64,000 bases of DNA from Bugula neritina (GCA_964035545.1 OZ037765.1:32239004-32303003); one strand, 5' to 3'. Numbered from the stretch's first letter, positions 1 to 12,610 are shown. Translations and numbers: made by a program. Notes: generated by a model from the sequence alone, not told the origin.

Positions 1-1289
1 TCCAGACTAAATGGATAAGCTGAAACAAGTCAGCTAACACTAAAACCTGTTAGTATACGAAAACATAAAAATTTGCTAACTTTTTCTTCGAGGCACACTA
101 TTTGCTCTAACCCACACTCTTTTCATAACAAATATGTTATTAATATAACATTTAATTCCAGCTATCACAGTTACTGCTAGATAAATACTATTATATGAAT
201 CACTTAAATTTTCTCCTCCTGCACCTGTCCAAATATTAGCAAATATTATCTATTCCTAAAAGATTGTTTGTATAAACAAACCAAGAGTTCTATTGAAATC
301 CAAATAACATATTATGTTTTCAATGGAACACAATTTCTAGATCTTTTACTCTATACTTAAAGAGAAAATGTAGTTATGGCAGTGCAGCAAAAGTGCGATA
401 GTGGAGACATTTTTATAACCCAATTTTTTTTTATTAACACATTTGATTTAGTGAGCACGCCAAAATTCTTTCAGAAACCTGAGTTAAATAAATACTTACC
501 TTTTGTGTATAATAGTCTGAAGTAGATGTTTTTGTTATGGTAAATTTTTGAAACCTTGAAATTTTGTTTCTTCATAATTTCAACAAATGGAATTCATTAA
601 GTCAGGGGAAAAATATTTTTATCCTTGTAATTCTATTGGCTCTGAATAGAAAGTCAGTGCAGCTGTCATCTGTTGCTGCTTTGATTACCTGGGATACTGA
701 ATACATACCCACAATGCAGCTAGGAAATAGCGCACATGCTTGCAGCTTATTGCAGCAAATTCCAACCATTTGAAATTTCTAAAACCAATACATAAGTTTA
801 TTGTTCACGTAGAATTACAGTATAGTTATTGTTCTTTCAACACTATTTGAAGCATCTATGGCTTATAGAATTCACTGATGATGATATATTAATTCACGCT
901 GTTACTGCTACACCCATCTGCTGTGTAATAAAATATAGTCAGTGTTGAATCTGCAAATGTGGCTTTTTGCGTAAAAAGAAGCTGATTGGCTGTGCATGTC
1001 ATGTTTTCAGTGCCAGCTGACTGAGGAATGAGGAAAAGTCAGCATAATTCAAAGCAGCTTCTTGGCAAGATACACTGTAGAAGAAATTCTAAACTCTACG
1101 GGGAATACCTTATTGCACTGTTTAAGAAATCAATATGAGCCATGTGATTATTTTATTAAAGTGCCTGGTTTACATTTCCTGCATTTGCTGTTACAGCCCA
1201 TCATCTTCACTGTAATATACTAAACAGTTGCAACCTATAAGTTATAATATTACAGATGTTAACAGATGTAGTATTGAGGTTACCTAGTG

Positions 1290-1362
1290 GTCTCCGTGGT
1301 GTAATGGTTATAGCACACTTGCTTGCAAGCCAAAGATCTCTGTTCGATTTCCAGTGGGGGCA
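1290..1362 (+). repeat. tRNA-like repeat copy 1 (SINE head)
   Basis: The sequence has a good Pol III A-box (TGGTGTAATGG) and a B-box (GTTCGATTTCC). It closely matches the copy at 11231-11302. Similarity also extends about 24 bases upstream (TGTAGTATTGAG-like) and some bases downstream, so the repeat unit is longer than a tRNA. The anticodon arm does not form a normal 5-bp stem with a 7-base loop; instead there is a tight CTTGC-TT-GCAAG palindrome. I therefore read it as a tRNA-derived short interspersed element, not a working tRNA gene. Confidence 0.6.
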
Positions 1363-2735
1363 ATTATTTTTCAGTAGACATCACTTTTTCAAACAAACTA
1401 TTATTCTCATTAAATGTAGCAATAGATGGCGGAATGTAGATTGGCTGTATAGATACTGATAACGTCCAATGAATTTAAAATAGGTCAGTTTTTGAACCGC
1501 CAATATTTCCCACTATTCATCATTAGCTTATTTTAATGTAAATTGATGCTTTTTTGGTCTGGAACTAGGGTTCATCATAAAGTACATGTTCTGAAGTTGT
1601 AAGAACATGATATAAATGTTATGAGTCATGCATGTTTCATAACATTCAATATATAACCTGCTCAAAATGATAAAATCAAAATATGCAGCTCTTTAAGTAC
1701 AAATATTTTAGTGAAATTTAACTTCAAATTCCATGCCAAATACAAATTGTTAATAATGGATTTGCATTAAACTAATAGCTGTGTAAGGTAACGTACTTGC
1801 CATATGTGCAATTATATTACACTTTGTGAAAAATTTGAGCTTTACAGTGTTAATACTATAGCACAGCAGGTTAGTATGAAGTTACAAGCCAAAGTTGGCA
1901 CAAAAAGTCTTCAAACGATTAAAAAGAACTGATCAATAAGTAAAATATGTATAAGCTCGGTCCCAGCATCCTTGGTGGTTGTTTGTAGGACTAGGACTTT
2001 AACTTGGACTAATATTAATAGTAACAGATGGTGCTTTTGCAATAAAACTTACTAAACATGAGTGGAATGAGTTATGGGCCATTGATTAGAACTATTATAT
2101 ACAACTTAGAGATAATACATTGAAATATAAAATGGAGATTTTCCTAACTCCACACGGATATAAAAATATCACTTTCACTGTTGTAAGCATTGTTCCGCTT
2201 TTACTATAAGCTTCAAACTAACTTCTATGGGAATGCTCCAATAAAACAAGGCAACAGGAGTTGTGTGATCAACACATGCCAATTTCTTCTATGAAAGTTA
2301 AAATAGAATAACCAATATGAGTAGGTAGTAACAGGGGTGATTATCCAGCGTGGGCATGTAATGATATAAACATTAGCTTGTGCTGATTAGCCTAGTTCAA
2401 CCTATAGAATAATCATACTACTGCTGTAAAAGTGGAATATAGCAAATGCCAATATAAGGGAAGCCATTCACTGTTCCTTTACTTTAGCTTGCATTGAATT
2501 TCTTTCAGCAAAAAACCCACCAAAACAGCAACTGTTGTTTTGTAGATTTGAACAGCTGGTATATCATTATATAATTCTATCACATATTGTTAGGAATGTA
2601 TACATGTCCACCACCCACCCAAATTGTGTTTAGCTCAGCTTTTATAAGATGGTAGCTGCCAAGTTTGAAATAAACGTGCTGAAAGATACTAAACTGGGTT
2701 AAACATATAAAAATTATCATGCAATCCAATTATGC

Positions 2736-2929
2736 TGTAGTGAAATGTAATGTATTGTATTGTAATGTATTGTATTGTAATGTATTTTATTGTAATGTAT
2801 TGTATTGTAATGTATTGTATTGTGTTGTAATGTAATGTAATGTATTGTATTGTATTGTAATGTAATGTATTGTAATGTAATGTATTGTAATGTATTGTAA
2901 TGTAATGTATTGTAATGTATTGTATAATC
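2736..2929 (+). repeat. TGTAT/TGTAA pentanucleotide satellite
   Basis: About 190 bases are built almost entirely of TGTAT and TGTAA pentamers in irregular order. The open frames across it are repeat artefacts rich in Tyr, His, Thr and Ile. Confidence 0.9.
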
Positions 2930-3644
2930 AATAATTTGCTCTACAGTGTAGCAATGGGTTACGAAAAGCATCTGTGCTGTTTGCTACACTACACCATTCT
3001 GATGTAGTATAGCAAACTATACCCCAGCATGGCTTTATGCAACTCTTTCTACCTACTTTCTCCATTTAGTTGCAGTAGTGAAGAAACTTTATTAGCCCAT
3101 GTTCTTTATTTTTTTTAATAATTTATGTTTTCTGGTCGGATTGAAACTCTAGCAAAGGTGTAACCCTTTTGCTAAATTTCTCACTTAGAATGAAGGCTTT
3201 CTGAAATCTCTTCCACTCCTCCCTCTACTAGAAAATATTTAACAAAATTTTGTAGAAAGCGATCTGTCTGCTAATAAAAAAGATGCTTCACTGTAAAGCA
3301 CTTCGAATGCTGGCTACAATAATCTCCTTTTTTCAAAGTTAAAGGTGTAGGTAAAAGGCATTCAAAAGTTCTAAGAAACATATTTTGGTAAGAAAAACCA
3401 ACAGAAACTAGCTAAAATGCATCCCTATATGATCTTGTGAAATGTATACAGTTTCAGTTTGATCTTTTCTACCTATAGACAAGGTAGTCTTCACCAGTCA
3501 TGATTTGAACTTCACATTCTTATGGCTTTATTACGTAACACCTCCTTTTAACACTAATCATTTATCATGATGAGCCAGTGTACATCGCGTGTTCACTTCG
3601 TGCGGTTATTGAAAACTATACGTGCAACAAACAAACAAATCTGA

Positions 3645-3705
3645 AACAACCAATCAGAGGCTGATTTTAAGAAGTATAAAAAGGTTGATTCGTTAGCCGG
3701 GTGCT
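3645..3705 (+). promoter_or_regulatory. SLC34 core promoter with CCAAT and TATA boxes
   Basis: A canonical CCAAT element (AACCAATCAGAG, about 3648) is followed about 25 bases later by a TATA box (GTATAAAAAGG, about 3674). That places transcription start near 3700-3710, about 85 bases before the ATG at 3791. Spacing and orientation fit a TATA-driven + strand gene. Promoter function is inferred from motifs only. Confidence 0.7.
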
Positions 3706-3790
3706 CAGATAGACTCGTCTCACCAACTAACCATCAGCTACGTTGAAAGACTGTCTTGGAAGTTTTATAACTTCCAATAATCTTCTTGCT

Positions 3791-6700
3791 ATGTCAGATA
3801 ACGGAAGTGCTGCTAATGGACACGTAAGTCAGCCCCTCTAATTATAATGTAGCACTAGGTGTATAAATCTGTTCATTAGAATGCTAGTTTTTTCATTAAC
3901 CTTTTATTAATAGTTTACACAAATGTTAATTCATTAAGTTATTAACATTGTCATTAAAATTTAAATTAAATTACATCTGAGTGTGGTTAATTAGCTACTG
4001 CTAGTAGTATACAACACTAACTAGATCTCTACTTTGTTCCTAACTATTTATTAATTTTATGAATATTCTATTTCATTTATTATTTCACCATCTGTTGAAT
4101 CAGTTTATTTTCATATGGAAAATGTTAATTATGATAAAAATATAGCTAGGTCTTACTGTAACTTCAAGTGCGTAACTGATACTATAACTATATAAATACT
4201 GGTATTTCATATGCCTGCGGCTAAGGCCTATTTGATTATAAGTTAAGCAGTTAAAATCCTTGTTGACTATTTTCTAATAGTATGTACACAGTATGCTTTT
4301 ATCAGCTTGAGAAAGTTGGCTATGAAAAATGATTGGTATAATTCTAGGAAGTTTGATAAAAGTTCATTAGCATTTTGCCTCCTTTATTAGGCTTAAGAAT
4401 TGTCAAATAGACTTTCAGTTTAAGCTTTAAAACTTGTAACAATATTTTGAAGGCTAGCAGTTTAAGAATGGTTGTGATTGTATGAAGAAGTATGCTAATA
4501 CTGCCTTCCACCAGTACAAACGAACTCCTATATGTTTAAAAGGATTAGTTGCTTGTAAACAAAAGAAATACCTTTTAGTTTAAAATTTCTGCAAGGTTGT
4601 ATTCAATGTTAGTTGAAATTAGTAAAAGAGTTCAACTAGGCCCTGTTACTTGCTTGTCTATTGTCTCTATTGATGAAGAGTGTATACTTTAGAAGCTATA
4701 AATATATTATAGAGTGGCAGATGGCATTGTAGATTTACTGTTTATAGCTCTAATAGTAATTTCAACTTGGCCCTATTTAGCTGCAGTTTTGGAGAGATTT
4801 CAATAGCTTAGGTTCTTAAAACAATTAATAAACGTTGGTTTGGGCCGCCCATTTGAACTGCATACAAAGTAATTACCAAAATAGCTAATATTACAAATCT
4901 TTAAGCTAAAATCAAATTTTTCTTGCTTTCTGGAAAATGATAAACTAGAGGTCACCATTTTAGTATAACTTGGCTCGTATACTTTGTTGAAACTAATGTT
5001 TGATAAGCTGAAGAGTGGATGGAAGATTCTGGACCTTAGCTCTACGTTGTGAAATATTGCCATTATATAAATAGACCTCGCGTGTCACGTAAACTCTATC
5101 TACAGCTAGGCTAAATGTTTTAGTAATAGCTACTAGCACTTAGAGACCGTGTACTAACTCAGGCTAAAATATCTTCATCATTACTTTCAACATAAGTTAC
5201 TCTTCCATTTGCTCTTCTGAAGTGATGCACAGTTGATAAAGAAGTTCTGGGAATAGAGGCTATCCAAGAATAATCAACATCTAAAATCTAATAACTAACT
5301 GAATGCAATAGAGTTGATGTAATACTAGTGTTACTATAGAGTATGTTATGTTAATTAGTAAATTTTTCAATCACGCTTGTAGCACGAGGCAGCTCATTCA
5401 TAAAAAATAATCAATAACAATGATAGCATATGGGACCATACTGCTTCAAATGTATGGTCATTTGTTGAAAACCCTAAGAATGCAAGAGTTAATACGGCAA
5501 ATGACATGTGTGTTGAAGTTGTCTGCTCCTGTGAATTATTCCACATACAGGCAGGTTTTCCTTTGTGATAGATAGCCTATGTTTCTTCTTACAAATGTAG
5601 ATATCACTAGAGTAGAAGTAATATTAATAGGCAATTTTACCCTTACCAGATGTCTTACTTTTAAAGGCAAATGAAGATGTAGAGAGAAATGGGGGCAATT
5701 CACCACCTCCCTATGATGATACTCTCACAAAAGAAGCAGTGAGTTGTGTTGTTTGCTTTAACTTATCTGATAACATTAGGTGACTCATTGAATATCAAAT
5801 ATCTGACAGACTTCTAAAATTATTGACTGAATTTTCTAGGGAGTGGAGGAGAAACCGCAGGAAACTGAGGAGGTTGACCCGTGGACAGTGACTGACCTGG
5901 TAGACAAAACAAAGCCTTGGGCTGGTTAGTTTCTCATCATCATACCTTGTTTATGTTATAACTGGTGGTAGATCTAAAGCTAATGTAACTGACCTTACAT
6001 AATACAGTGTACTGCAACATCCCTACAAGACACAATGTACTGTAACATATCTACAGGACACAGTGTACTGTAACATCCCTACAAGACACATTGTACTGTA
6101 ACATCCCTACAAGACACAATGTACTGTAACACCCCTACAAAACACAATATACTGTAACACCCCTACAGGGTACAGTGTACTGTAACATCCCTACAGGGTA
6201 CAGTGTACTGTAACATCCCTACAGGACACAATGTACTATACACCTTTATTGGGCAGAGCAATGTTGCAATACATTTCACAGTTTTCGCCATCATTTTGCT
6301 GCACGCTGTATTTTTGTTCCCCAGAGCTGACAACAAGCGAGCGCGTGCAGAGAGTCTTATGGGGCTACATATTCAGACAGATGTTACTGCTGGGTCTCCT
6401 CTACATGTTCATCTGCTCTCTGGACTTCCTCAGCTCAGCCTTCCGTCTGCTCGGTGGTACGTCTTCCAGAACATTCTGTTGGAGTTCCTAGCTAGCATAG
6501 CTGATCTGTCTTAGTAGATATGCCGTTTATAGCCTGTAGAGCCAGAAATGCGTTAATAACTAAGCTAAAATAGTACCTAGCACTCAGGTCTTGCGCAATA
6601 TCTGTGGATCTGATGACTTAAATTTAATTATATTTTAAAATCCGGCATCTGCTCAACATTGCAGCAGAAACTGCACTGTCATCTATTACCTGGACATGGC

Positions 6701-9700
6701 AATTGATATTTAAATTTAAGGGCGTGTGCCTTATTATCATTAATAATTTTATCCTCTCTAACATGTTTTTATTGCAACAGGAAAGGCTGCTGGAAAAGTG
6801 TTCAGTGACAGTAAAATATTCAACAACCCGATTGCTGGACTCATGATTGGTGTACTGGCTACTGTGTTGGTGCAAAGTTCTTCTACTTCCACATCAATTG
6901 TTGTATCAATGGTGGGCTCTAACTGTAAGTACCTTACTGCTTGCATACTTATACCGCTGGTTTTAAGGCTATAAAGTATCACCTATGTAGGTTTTGTTTT
7001 ATTTTATTTGCCTATCTCGCAATGTTAATGTCTATATTATTGTCTAATTATATAGAATATATATAAATATATATTATTTAATGTAATATAATATATATTT
7101 ATATACAGTATAATGTATAATATAATACATATTAAATAAATAAACTGTAGCAAAAACAGTTATACATGCTTTTAGCATGCGTTAGACATGCCCTGTTGAA
7201 TGATGCAATTTATTCTATCTATTGGCTAATAATAATCAATATCTGTAACTTTGGTAATTCAATAAATGCTTTCACATCATTTGCAACATTCCAATTACTA
7301 TTTTACTATGCAACTCTCATTTATTACTCACTGCATTCCTTCCCTAATATAGAAACACTTACAGGAGAAAATAACTTCAACAATGCCTGATTGTGATATA
7401 ATTAGTAGTTGATAGTTATGCTAATATGTAATGAACTATTTCATATGGCATACAATTGCATTAATTAAGGTAATGTATTCATTTGCATAAATTGCAACAG
7501 TATTTAGTGGGTGCCTCTTCCTCATTCAGGTGAATTAGAGATAGTATAAACGCCGCTTTGTGTTATAAATTAGAGTTTTATGGTTTAGATCTTGCTAAAC
7601 GCTCTTCAAGTATTTCCTCCATCATTAGTAAGTCTAATAGGTGTTGTTACCAGCTAGTCATCGTAATTATTAAACGTAATGGATTACTTAATTGGTTATT
7701 TTTGCTATTAACGCCTATTTTTTCAGTTTAAAACAGGGTTGAATTCATAAATTAGACGTTCTGATTATATTCGATTATATCATCTCGTTTGTAGTGCTGA
7801 GTGTAAGGATTGCTATTCCTATTATTATGGGAGCCAATATTGGTACGTCTGTTACCAACACCATCGTTTCCATCGGCCAATCAGGAGAGAAGAACCAGTT
7901 CCGTAGAGCTTTCGGTGGAGCTACTGTACACGACATGTTCAACTGGCTGTGCGTCATCTTTTTGCTTCCTCTAGAGCTAGCCTCAGGTTAGTTTTGTACT
8001 AGATAGGCTGGTTGCTTGCCCCAACCCTCACATAATCCAAACAGTCTTTAGTTTTTAGTCTATGATGTAACAAAGCGAAGTTGTCTTCTTTTTGTGAATT
8101 TCCTGTGAAGTCATTAAACGATACTGACTAATTCTATTTACAGGTTATTTATTTCGGTTGTCGGATGCGATAATCAAATCTTTCCACATACAGACGTACG
8201 AAGAAGGAAATGTTAAGCTACTCAAAGCAATTACAGAACCATTTACTAAGTTCATAATCAAGGTATGTAGACTTTGGACTATCTTTTTGTGAGATATATA
8301 GAAAGATATATACTCTTTGAGAGTGTAACCCTTGCAACTCTCTATTCAGGTTGATACAAAAGTCATTACTAAGATTGCATTGAATCAAACCGACCCTGAT
8401 ACCTCTCTAATTAAAACAGAATGCACGCAAGACGGTATAAATGGAACCGTGCCATGTGAGTATTTAGATTGCATGAGATTACTTTTGAGTTGTCTTTCTA
8501 ATAAAAATAACTTGAATTAGATTTAATATTCTACCAAGTAAGAAAATCAGAAATGGCGTGTCATTTTATGAATTTAAAACTTTGGTTTTTTATTGATAAT
8601 GTTATTAACTAAAAACGGGTTGCATTACTATTTTCTCCTGAATTTGTTTTTATATTTATGTTCTGATCGTTGTAGGTAAATTTTTGTTCATGAATGTGGC
8701 GGGAAAGTGGGACGACTGGTTGATTGGTCTGGTACTCTTACTGATTGCTCTCTTCGTCTTGTGTACTTGCCTGGTGCTTATAGTCAAGATCCTTAACAGC
8801 ATATTCAAGGGGCACATTGCAGTGCTCCTCAAGAGATTTGTCAACGCCGATTTTCCTGGTAATATTCCGCAAAACTTTGGCTCTTTATATTTGATAACAA
8901 AATTTATCATTAGTCAAATCACAATTTATTTGTGCTAGTATTATAGTGTGCTTGAAATGTTTTTAACAGTAAAATTATGTAGCAGAAATTAGAAAAAAAA
9001 TTACCATCAAGTAACGATTGTTTAGTTTGCCGTTCAACGCTTCTAGTACTGCCTCCAACGTATGCATTTAGGTACAACCAGTGTTCTATTACAAGCATTG
9101 CCTGTTACAGGAAAGTGCGGGAAATATGGCACTGGCTATTTAGCCATTCTCCTTGGAGCTCTCCTCACAATCCTTGTGCAGTCTTCCAGCATATTCACGT
9201 CAGCCTTAACCCCCCTGGTCGGCATCGGCGTCATCACCATTGAGAGAATGTACCCTCTGACATTGGGGTCCAACATTGGTACGACATTCACTGCGATTCT
9301 CGCGTCTCTGACACAAGAAGGAGACAAGCTTTCCGATGCCATGCAGATCTCCATGTGTCACTTGTTCTTCAACATTTCCGGAATCATCTTGTGGTATCCC
9401 GTTCCGTTCATGAGGAAAATCCCGATTTACCTGGCGAAGCAGTTGGGAAACACTACAGCCAAATACAGATGGTTTGCAGCACTCTATCTCTTGTTAGCTT
9501 TCTTCGCTCTTCCTGCTTTTGTGTTTGGCCTGAGTGTAGCTGGCTGGCAGGTTCTGGCGGGAATTGGAACACCACTTGTTGTCGTAATCATCATAATCGT
9601 CATCATAAACATTCTACAAAAGAAGAAACCGGAATGGTTACCAAGTCGCCTTAGGAATTGGGAGTTTCTTCCCCTGTGTTGTCATTCATTTAAACCTTTG

Positions 9701-9832
9701 GATCGCATCATCACGAAAGTGTTCCGTAAGTGTAAGTGCTGTTCGAAATGCTCCTCCAATGACAGCATAGAAAGTTCTTCAGAAGATTCAACAGATCAAC
9801 ATGAGATGTACAGAGTCAAGCCAGATGTATAG
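3791..9832 (+). CDS. SLC34A: Type II sodium-dependent phosphate cotransporter (SLC34 family), 10 exons
   Basis: Plasma-membrane Na+/Pi symporter. Coding exons: 3791-3823, 5667-5738, 5840-5924, 6325-6456, 6781-6924, 7795-7986, 8144-8262, 8350-8455, 8676-8858 and 9111-9832, with GT-AG ends and matching phases, giving 595 aa. Family hallmarks are both inverted-repeat signatures: [14 protein letters not shown] (exon 5) and [12 protein letters not shown] (exon 10). Also present are [22 protein letters not shown] and FNISGILLWYP-like segments. The motif [10 protein letters not shown] keeps the Asp that in vertebrates marks electrogenic NaPi-IIa/IIb; electroneutral NaPi-IIc has Gly. Exon 8 encodes the extracellular loop with two N-glycosylation sequons (NQT, NGT) and a Cys. 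The N-terminus has a PPPY motif; the cytoplasmic tail has a Cys cluster (CKCCSKC), as in IIb-type proteins. The last exon is unusually large. Paralogue assignment is left open. Confidence 0.96.
5995..6238 (+). repeat. About 28-bp minisatellite in SLC34 intron 3
   Basis: About eight imperfect copies of a unit like ACACAATGTACTGTAACATC plus CCTACAAG lie between exons 3 and 4, ending about 90 bases before the exon 4 acceptor at 6325. Copies differ by a few substitutions, so the array is not very recent. An open frame starting at 6203 crosses it and exon 4 but is not a separate gene. Confidence 0.85.
7060..7145 (+). repeat. AT-rich palindromic tract in SLC34 intron 5
   Basis: Short AT-only repeats and palindromes (TATATAAATATATATT-like). 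No coding content. The intron 5 remainder (6925-7794) has no other feature that I can support. Confidence 0.6.
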
Positions 9833-10093
9833 TATGCCACTTCAGAATCATATCTCAATGTCACTTTACTTAGTAACAATCATTATATTTATTTTATTAC
9901 TTGTAATTCTACATAATATATCAGCTTGTACTTGTCAGCGCAAAATGGAAACACGTGTAAACTTCATTTTCAAGTTGTTTTTCGCATGACTTGACCCTAG
10001 CTGATACCCTAGCTGATAGCAAACTCATTTTTTTATCCAATTACATTGCAGCTTATAATATGTTAAACAACTGGTTATGATATATTATATAGC

Positions 10094-10099
10094 AATAAA
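10094..10099 (+). terminator. SLC34 polyadenylation signal
   Basis: A canonical AATAAA hexamer lies 262 bases after the SLC34 stop codon, within an otherwise gene-free stretch, and is the first consensus hexamer downstream. Assignment by position and motif. Confidence 0.55.
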
Positions 10100-10279
10100 C
10101 TCTATTTTTATATGTAAAATCTGCTTCAAACACAGCAGCCATGTTGAAATGGTGACATATTTTTATGTCGGTCTATGCGTGTTGACTCACTCAGTTTGAA
10201 GGAAACCAGGAATTGGTCATTTCATAACTTTCCTTGACTGCAAATCACATTGATTGGCAATTAACTCTTTTCCATATTA

Positions 10280-10850
10280 TGGATTAATGGCAATTTTTTA
10301 CTATGATCAAAATATAAATTCTTTTTCTACTTTATTTTTACATTTGGAGCGCTAATTTTAAACTCATTTGCTAATGGCTAACCTGCATAGCTCTTTACTA
10401 CTGTATCGTATTGAACAATGACTACTACAAATAATTTTTCCATGTAGTTTAAATTACTATTCATTTTACTTACAATTTTATTTTTCCAAAAACCTTTTTG
10501 TCAAAAAGGGTTATTTTAGTCTAATTGTGAGCTCACTAATGAAGTCTTGCCATTACTAAGTTGATAGTCAAAAATTTAGCTGTGTATCTGAGACGTGTTG
10601 TAAATATTGTTTTGTATATTTTTAACTTTTTCACAATTGTCTGCTCAATATTAAAATGCTTCCACTTGTGCATTCATTAACCAACTGTTCTAATAAATGC
10701 AATAAGAAATTATCTCCCCACACTATATTATAGTTTCTTCTTGTACCAGGTTACACTTCAGGTAAAATTCTTCAATAAGTAAATTAACTTTTTAATTATT
10801 TCGCAGCAATATTTATTGCACACATGCCACTGTTATAATAATAAGTTTGT
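10280..10850. repeat. Divergent tandem duplication, copy 1
   Basis: This block matches 10930-11650 in order across about 570 bases. Shared landmarks include ACTCATTTGCTAATGGC, CAAAAACCTTTTTGTCAA, GAAGTCTTGCC, TGTTGTAAATATT, ACAATTGTCTGC, TAATAAATGCAATAAG and ATTTATTGCACA. It carries no coding sequence that I can see. Unlike copy 2, it lacks the tRNA-like insertion. Confidence 0.85.
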
Positions 10851-10929
10851 TTCTATTCAACTCTAATTGTTTCCCTTGTCATGAGAGAGAGCACAACTAC
10901 AGTATAAGATAACTTGTCTACATTAATAT

Positions 10930-11650
10930 TATTATGGAATAATGCTACTTTTTTTCACTACGATCAAAATTTAAATTGTTCTTCTACTCTATTTTTACAT
11001 TTAAAGCATTAATTTTGAACTCATTTGCTAATGGCCAATATGAGTAGCTGTTACTTACTACTGTTGCTTAATAAAAAGTTGCTACTTATAAAACGTAATT
11101 GTTTCAAATAATTTAAGTTACTAGTAAATCTATTTACAGTTTAATTTTGTTTCTTCCAAAAAACCTTTTTGTCAAGAAGGTTTATTTTAATTTATTTATG
11201 GACTGACTGTAGTGTTGAGTTTATCCAGTAGTCTCTGTGGTGTAATGGTTAGCACACTTGCTTGCAAGCCGGAGGTCTTGGGTTCGATTCCCAGTGGGGG
11301 CAAAACAATTTTTCACTGACGAACGAAGTCTTGCCAATACAGAGTTGGTAGTCATATATCTAACTGTTTATCTTGAACATGTTGTAAATATTTTGTACAT
11401 TAAAACTTTTTTACAATTGTCTGCACAACATTAAAGTGCTTCTAATTATGTTTTCACTAACCTTATTTTAATAAATGCAATAAGGAGTTATCTGCCCACA
11501 ATATATAGTTATAGTTTCGTGTCACGTCACACTGCCACTGCACGTAAAGGTTTCCAATAGACAAACTTTCCAAAACAATTTTTATAATTAATTTGTAGCA
11601 ACATTTATTGCACAAGTCAGGTATTGCTATTGGGTAAGCCATCAACATCA
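10930..11650. repeat. Divergent tandem duplication, copy 2 with insertion
   Basis: Second copy of the block at 10280-10850. It is longer because a tRNA-like element plus its flanks (about 11195-11321) sits between the segments matching TTATTTTA and GAAGTCTTGCC. ACTGAC occurs on both sides of the insertion and may be the target-site duplication. The two copies are quite diverged, so the duplication is old and the insertion came later, or was lost from copy 1. Confidence 0.8.
11231..11302 (+). repeat. tRNA-like repeat copy 2 (SINE head)
   Basis: A-box TGGTGTAATGG and a perfect B-box core GGGTTCGATTCCC are present, with a plausible acceptor stem (GTCTCTG with TGGGGGC, several G-T pairs) and T-arm. 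As in the copy at 1290, the anticodon arm is malformed by a CTTGCTTGCAAG palindrome. Upstream and downstream flanks also match the first copy, so this is a mobile Pol III repeat; a functional tRNA is less likely. Confidence 0.6.
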
Positions 11651-11814
11651 GTTCCTCTAAAAAAACCAAACTAATTTTGAATGAAACTATTTATTTTACC
11701 ATCAGAAATAAAGTGTGTGGCTGTCTAAAAGTGAAAAGCCTGTTCAACACATGTTTGGCCACCCTGTGTAACATATAACTGTGTGTTGAATGACTTATAT
11801 TTGCCTTCCTGTAG

Positions 11815-12484
11815 CATTCATATCAAAGAGCCACCCTGAGTTTGGATCTCTAATGATTAGAGCTCTTGTATCCTCCATGTATAAGCATGCCGGTCACCAT
11901 GACCTCTACACTATATTCAAACAGGTAGGTCAAACATTAATAAACTGACTGCTTTTTGTTAGAATTATAAACATGAAGAAATGAAGTGCCTATCAAACTT
12001 AAAGCGGCGCAAAGTAATATATTAGCTATTTTGAAATGATTGACATCTAAAAGTTTTAATTTTTAGAATCATTTATTGAATATCTGTCTCAATCATTGAT
12101 CACGTATATAGAACAGCTTTTGTTCGAGTCCACCTAAATTTAAGTTATAGTCAAAGTGTGTATATTTTCCTACAACACCAGTTTTCACACATAAGACTTG
12201 CCGAATAATTGGTTTCATAAAATATAATTTGCAATTTTCATTAGTGATAGAAAAATTATTCTGTCGTAAATTAAAACAAAATTAGATGGTATAGATATAT
12301 GAGGAGCTTTCTTGTTTTTTTATTGACCACTTTTCAGGTACAAACTAAAGTGAGACAACTTTGTGTAAATCGAAACTTTGAGAGTGGAGGACAGTTGGTT
12401 GTAGTCTGGGATACTCTCACTCATATGAGAAAACTTTACCTGTTTCCTGATTTTAATGGTTACAAAGGAGAGGATGACTTCTAA
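11815..12484 (+). pseudogene. Orphan caspase p10-like fragment, two exons
   Basis: Exons 11815-11924 and 12338-12484 join in frame (phase 1 entry, phase 0 junction) to about 86 residues ending in a stop. The pattern is that of the caspase small subunit: a GSLMIRALVSSMYKHA helix matching GSWFIQSLC-type sequences, then DLYTIFKQVQTKVRQL matching the DIL-x-I-L-x-x-V-N-x-x-V segment, then GGQLVVVW-DTLTHMRKLYLFPDF matching the KQ-x-P-x-x-T-x-L-x-K-x-L-x-F-P end. Family knowledge says the large subunit with His and Cys (QACRG) should precede it. I find no such exon in the 2 kb between SLC34 and this point. In my alignment the substrate-binding Arg of the SWR motif corresponds to a Lys in ISKSHPEFGS. 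It could be a duplicated 3' fragment, or the end of a gene with very distant exons. Confidence 0.6.
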
Positions 12485-12610
12485 ATTAAAATATACTGAA
12501 AGTTACAACTTGCGCATATATTCTCAATTTTTTGGTTTGTAGTTCTATATATATCCGTTTATATATACAAATAATGATATTTTTCATGCAGTTATTAAGT
12601 TTTAGATGAG

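Larger units (their letters stand above)
1..3640. other. Intergenic, no gene seen
   Basis: I see no conserved coding exon here. The stretch is AT-rich and holds one tRNA-like repeat (1290-1362), a TGTAT-type satellite (about 2736-2929), and, from about 3640, the promoter of the phosphate transporter gene. Short open frames at 564-773 and 1256-1459 have no recognisable family features, and the second simply runs through the tRNA-like repeat. Confidence 0.6.

Noticed and set aside
2689-2971. Tyr/His/Ile/Thr-rich frames of 80-84 codons on the minus strand
   Set aside because: Product of the TGTAT pentamer satellite.
9136-9354. Minus-strand and alternative + strand frames within the last SLC34 exon
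   Set aside because: Shadows of a strongly conserved coding exon.
1290-11302. Functional tRNA genes at 1290 and 11231
   Set aside because: A- and B-boxes are good, but the anticodon arm cannot fold normally and conserved flanks mark a repeat unit.
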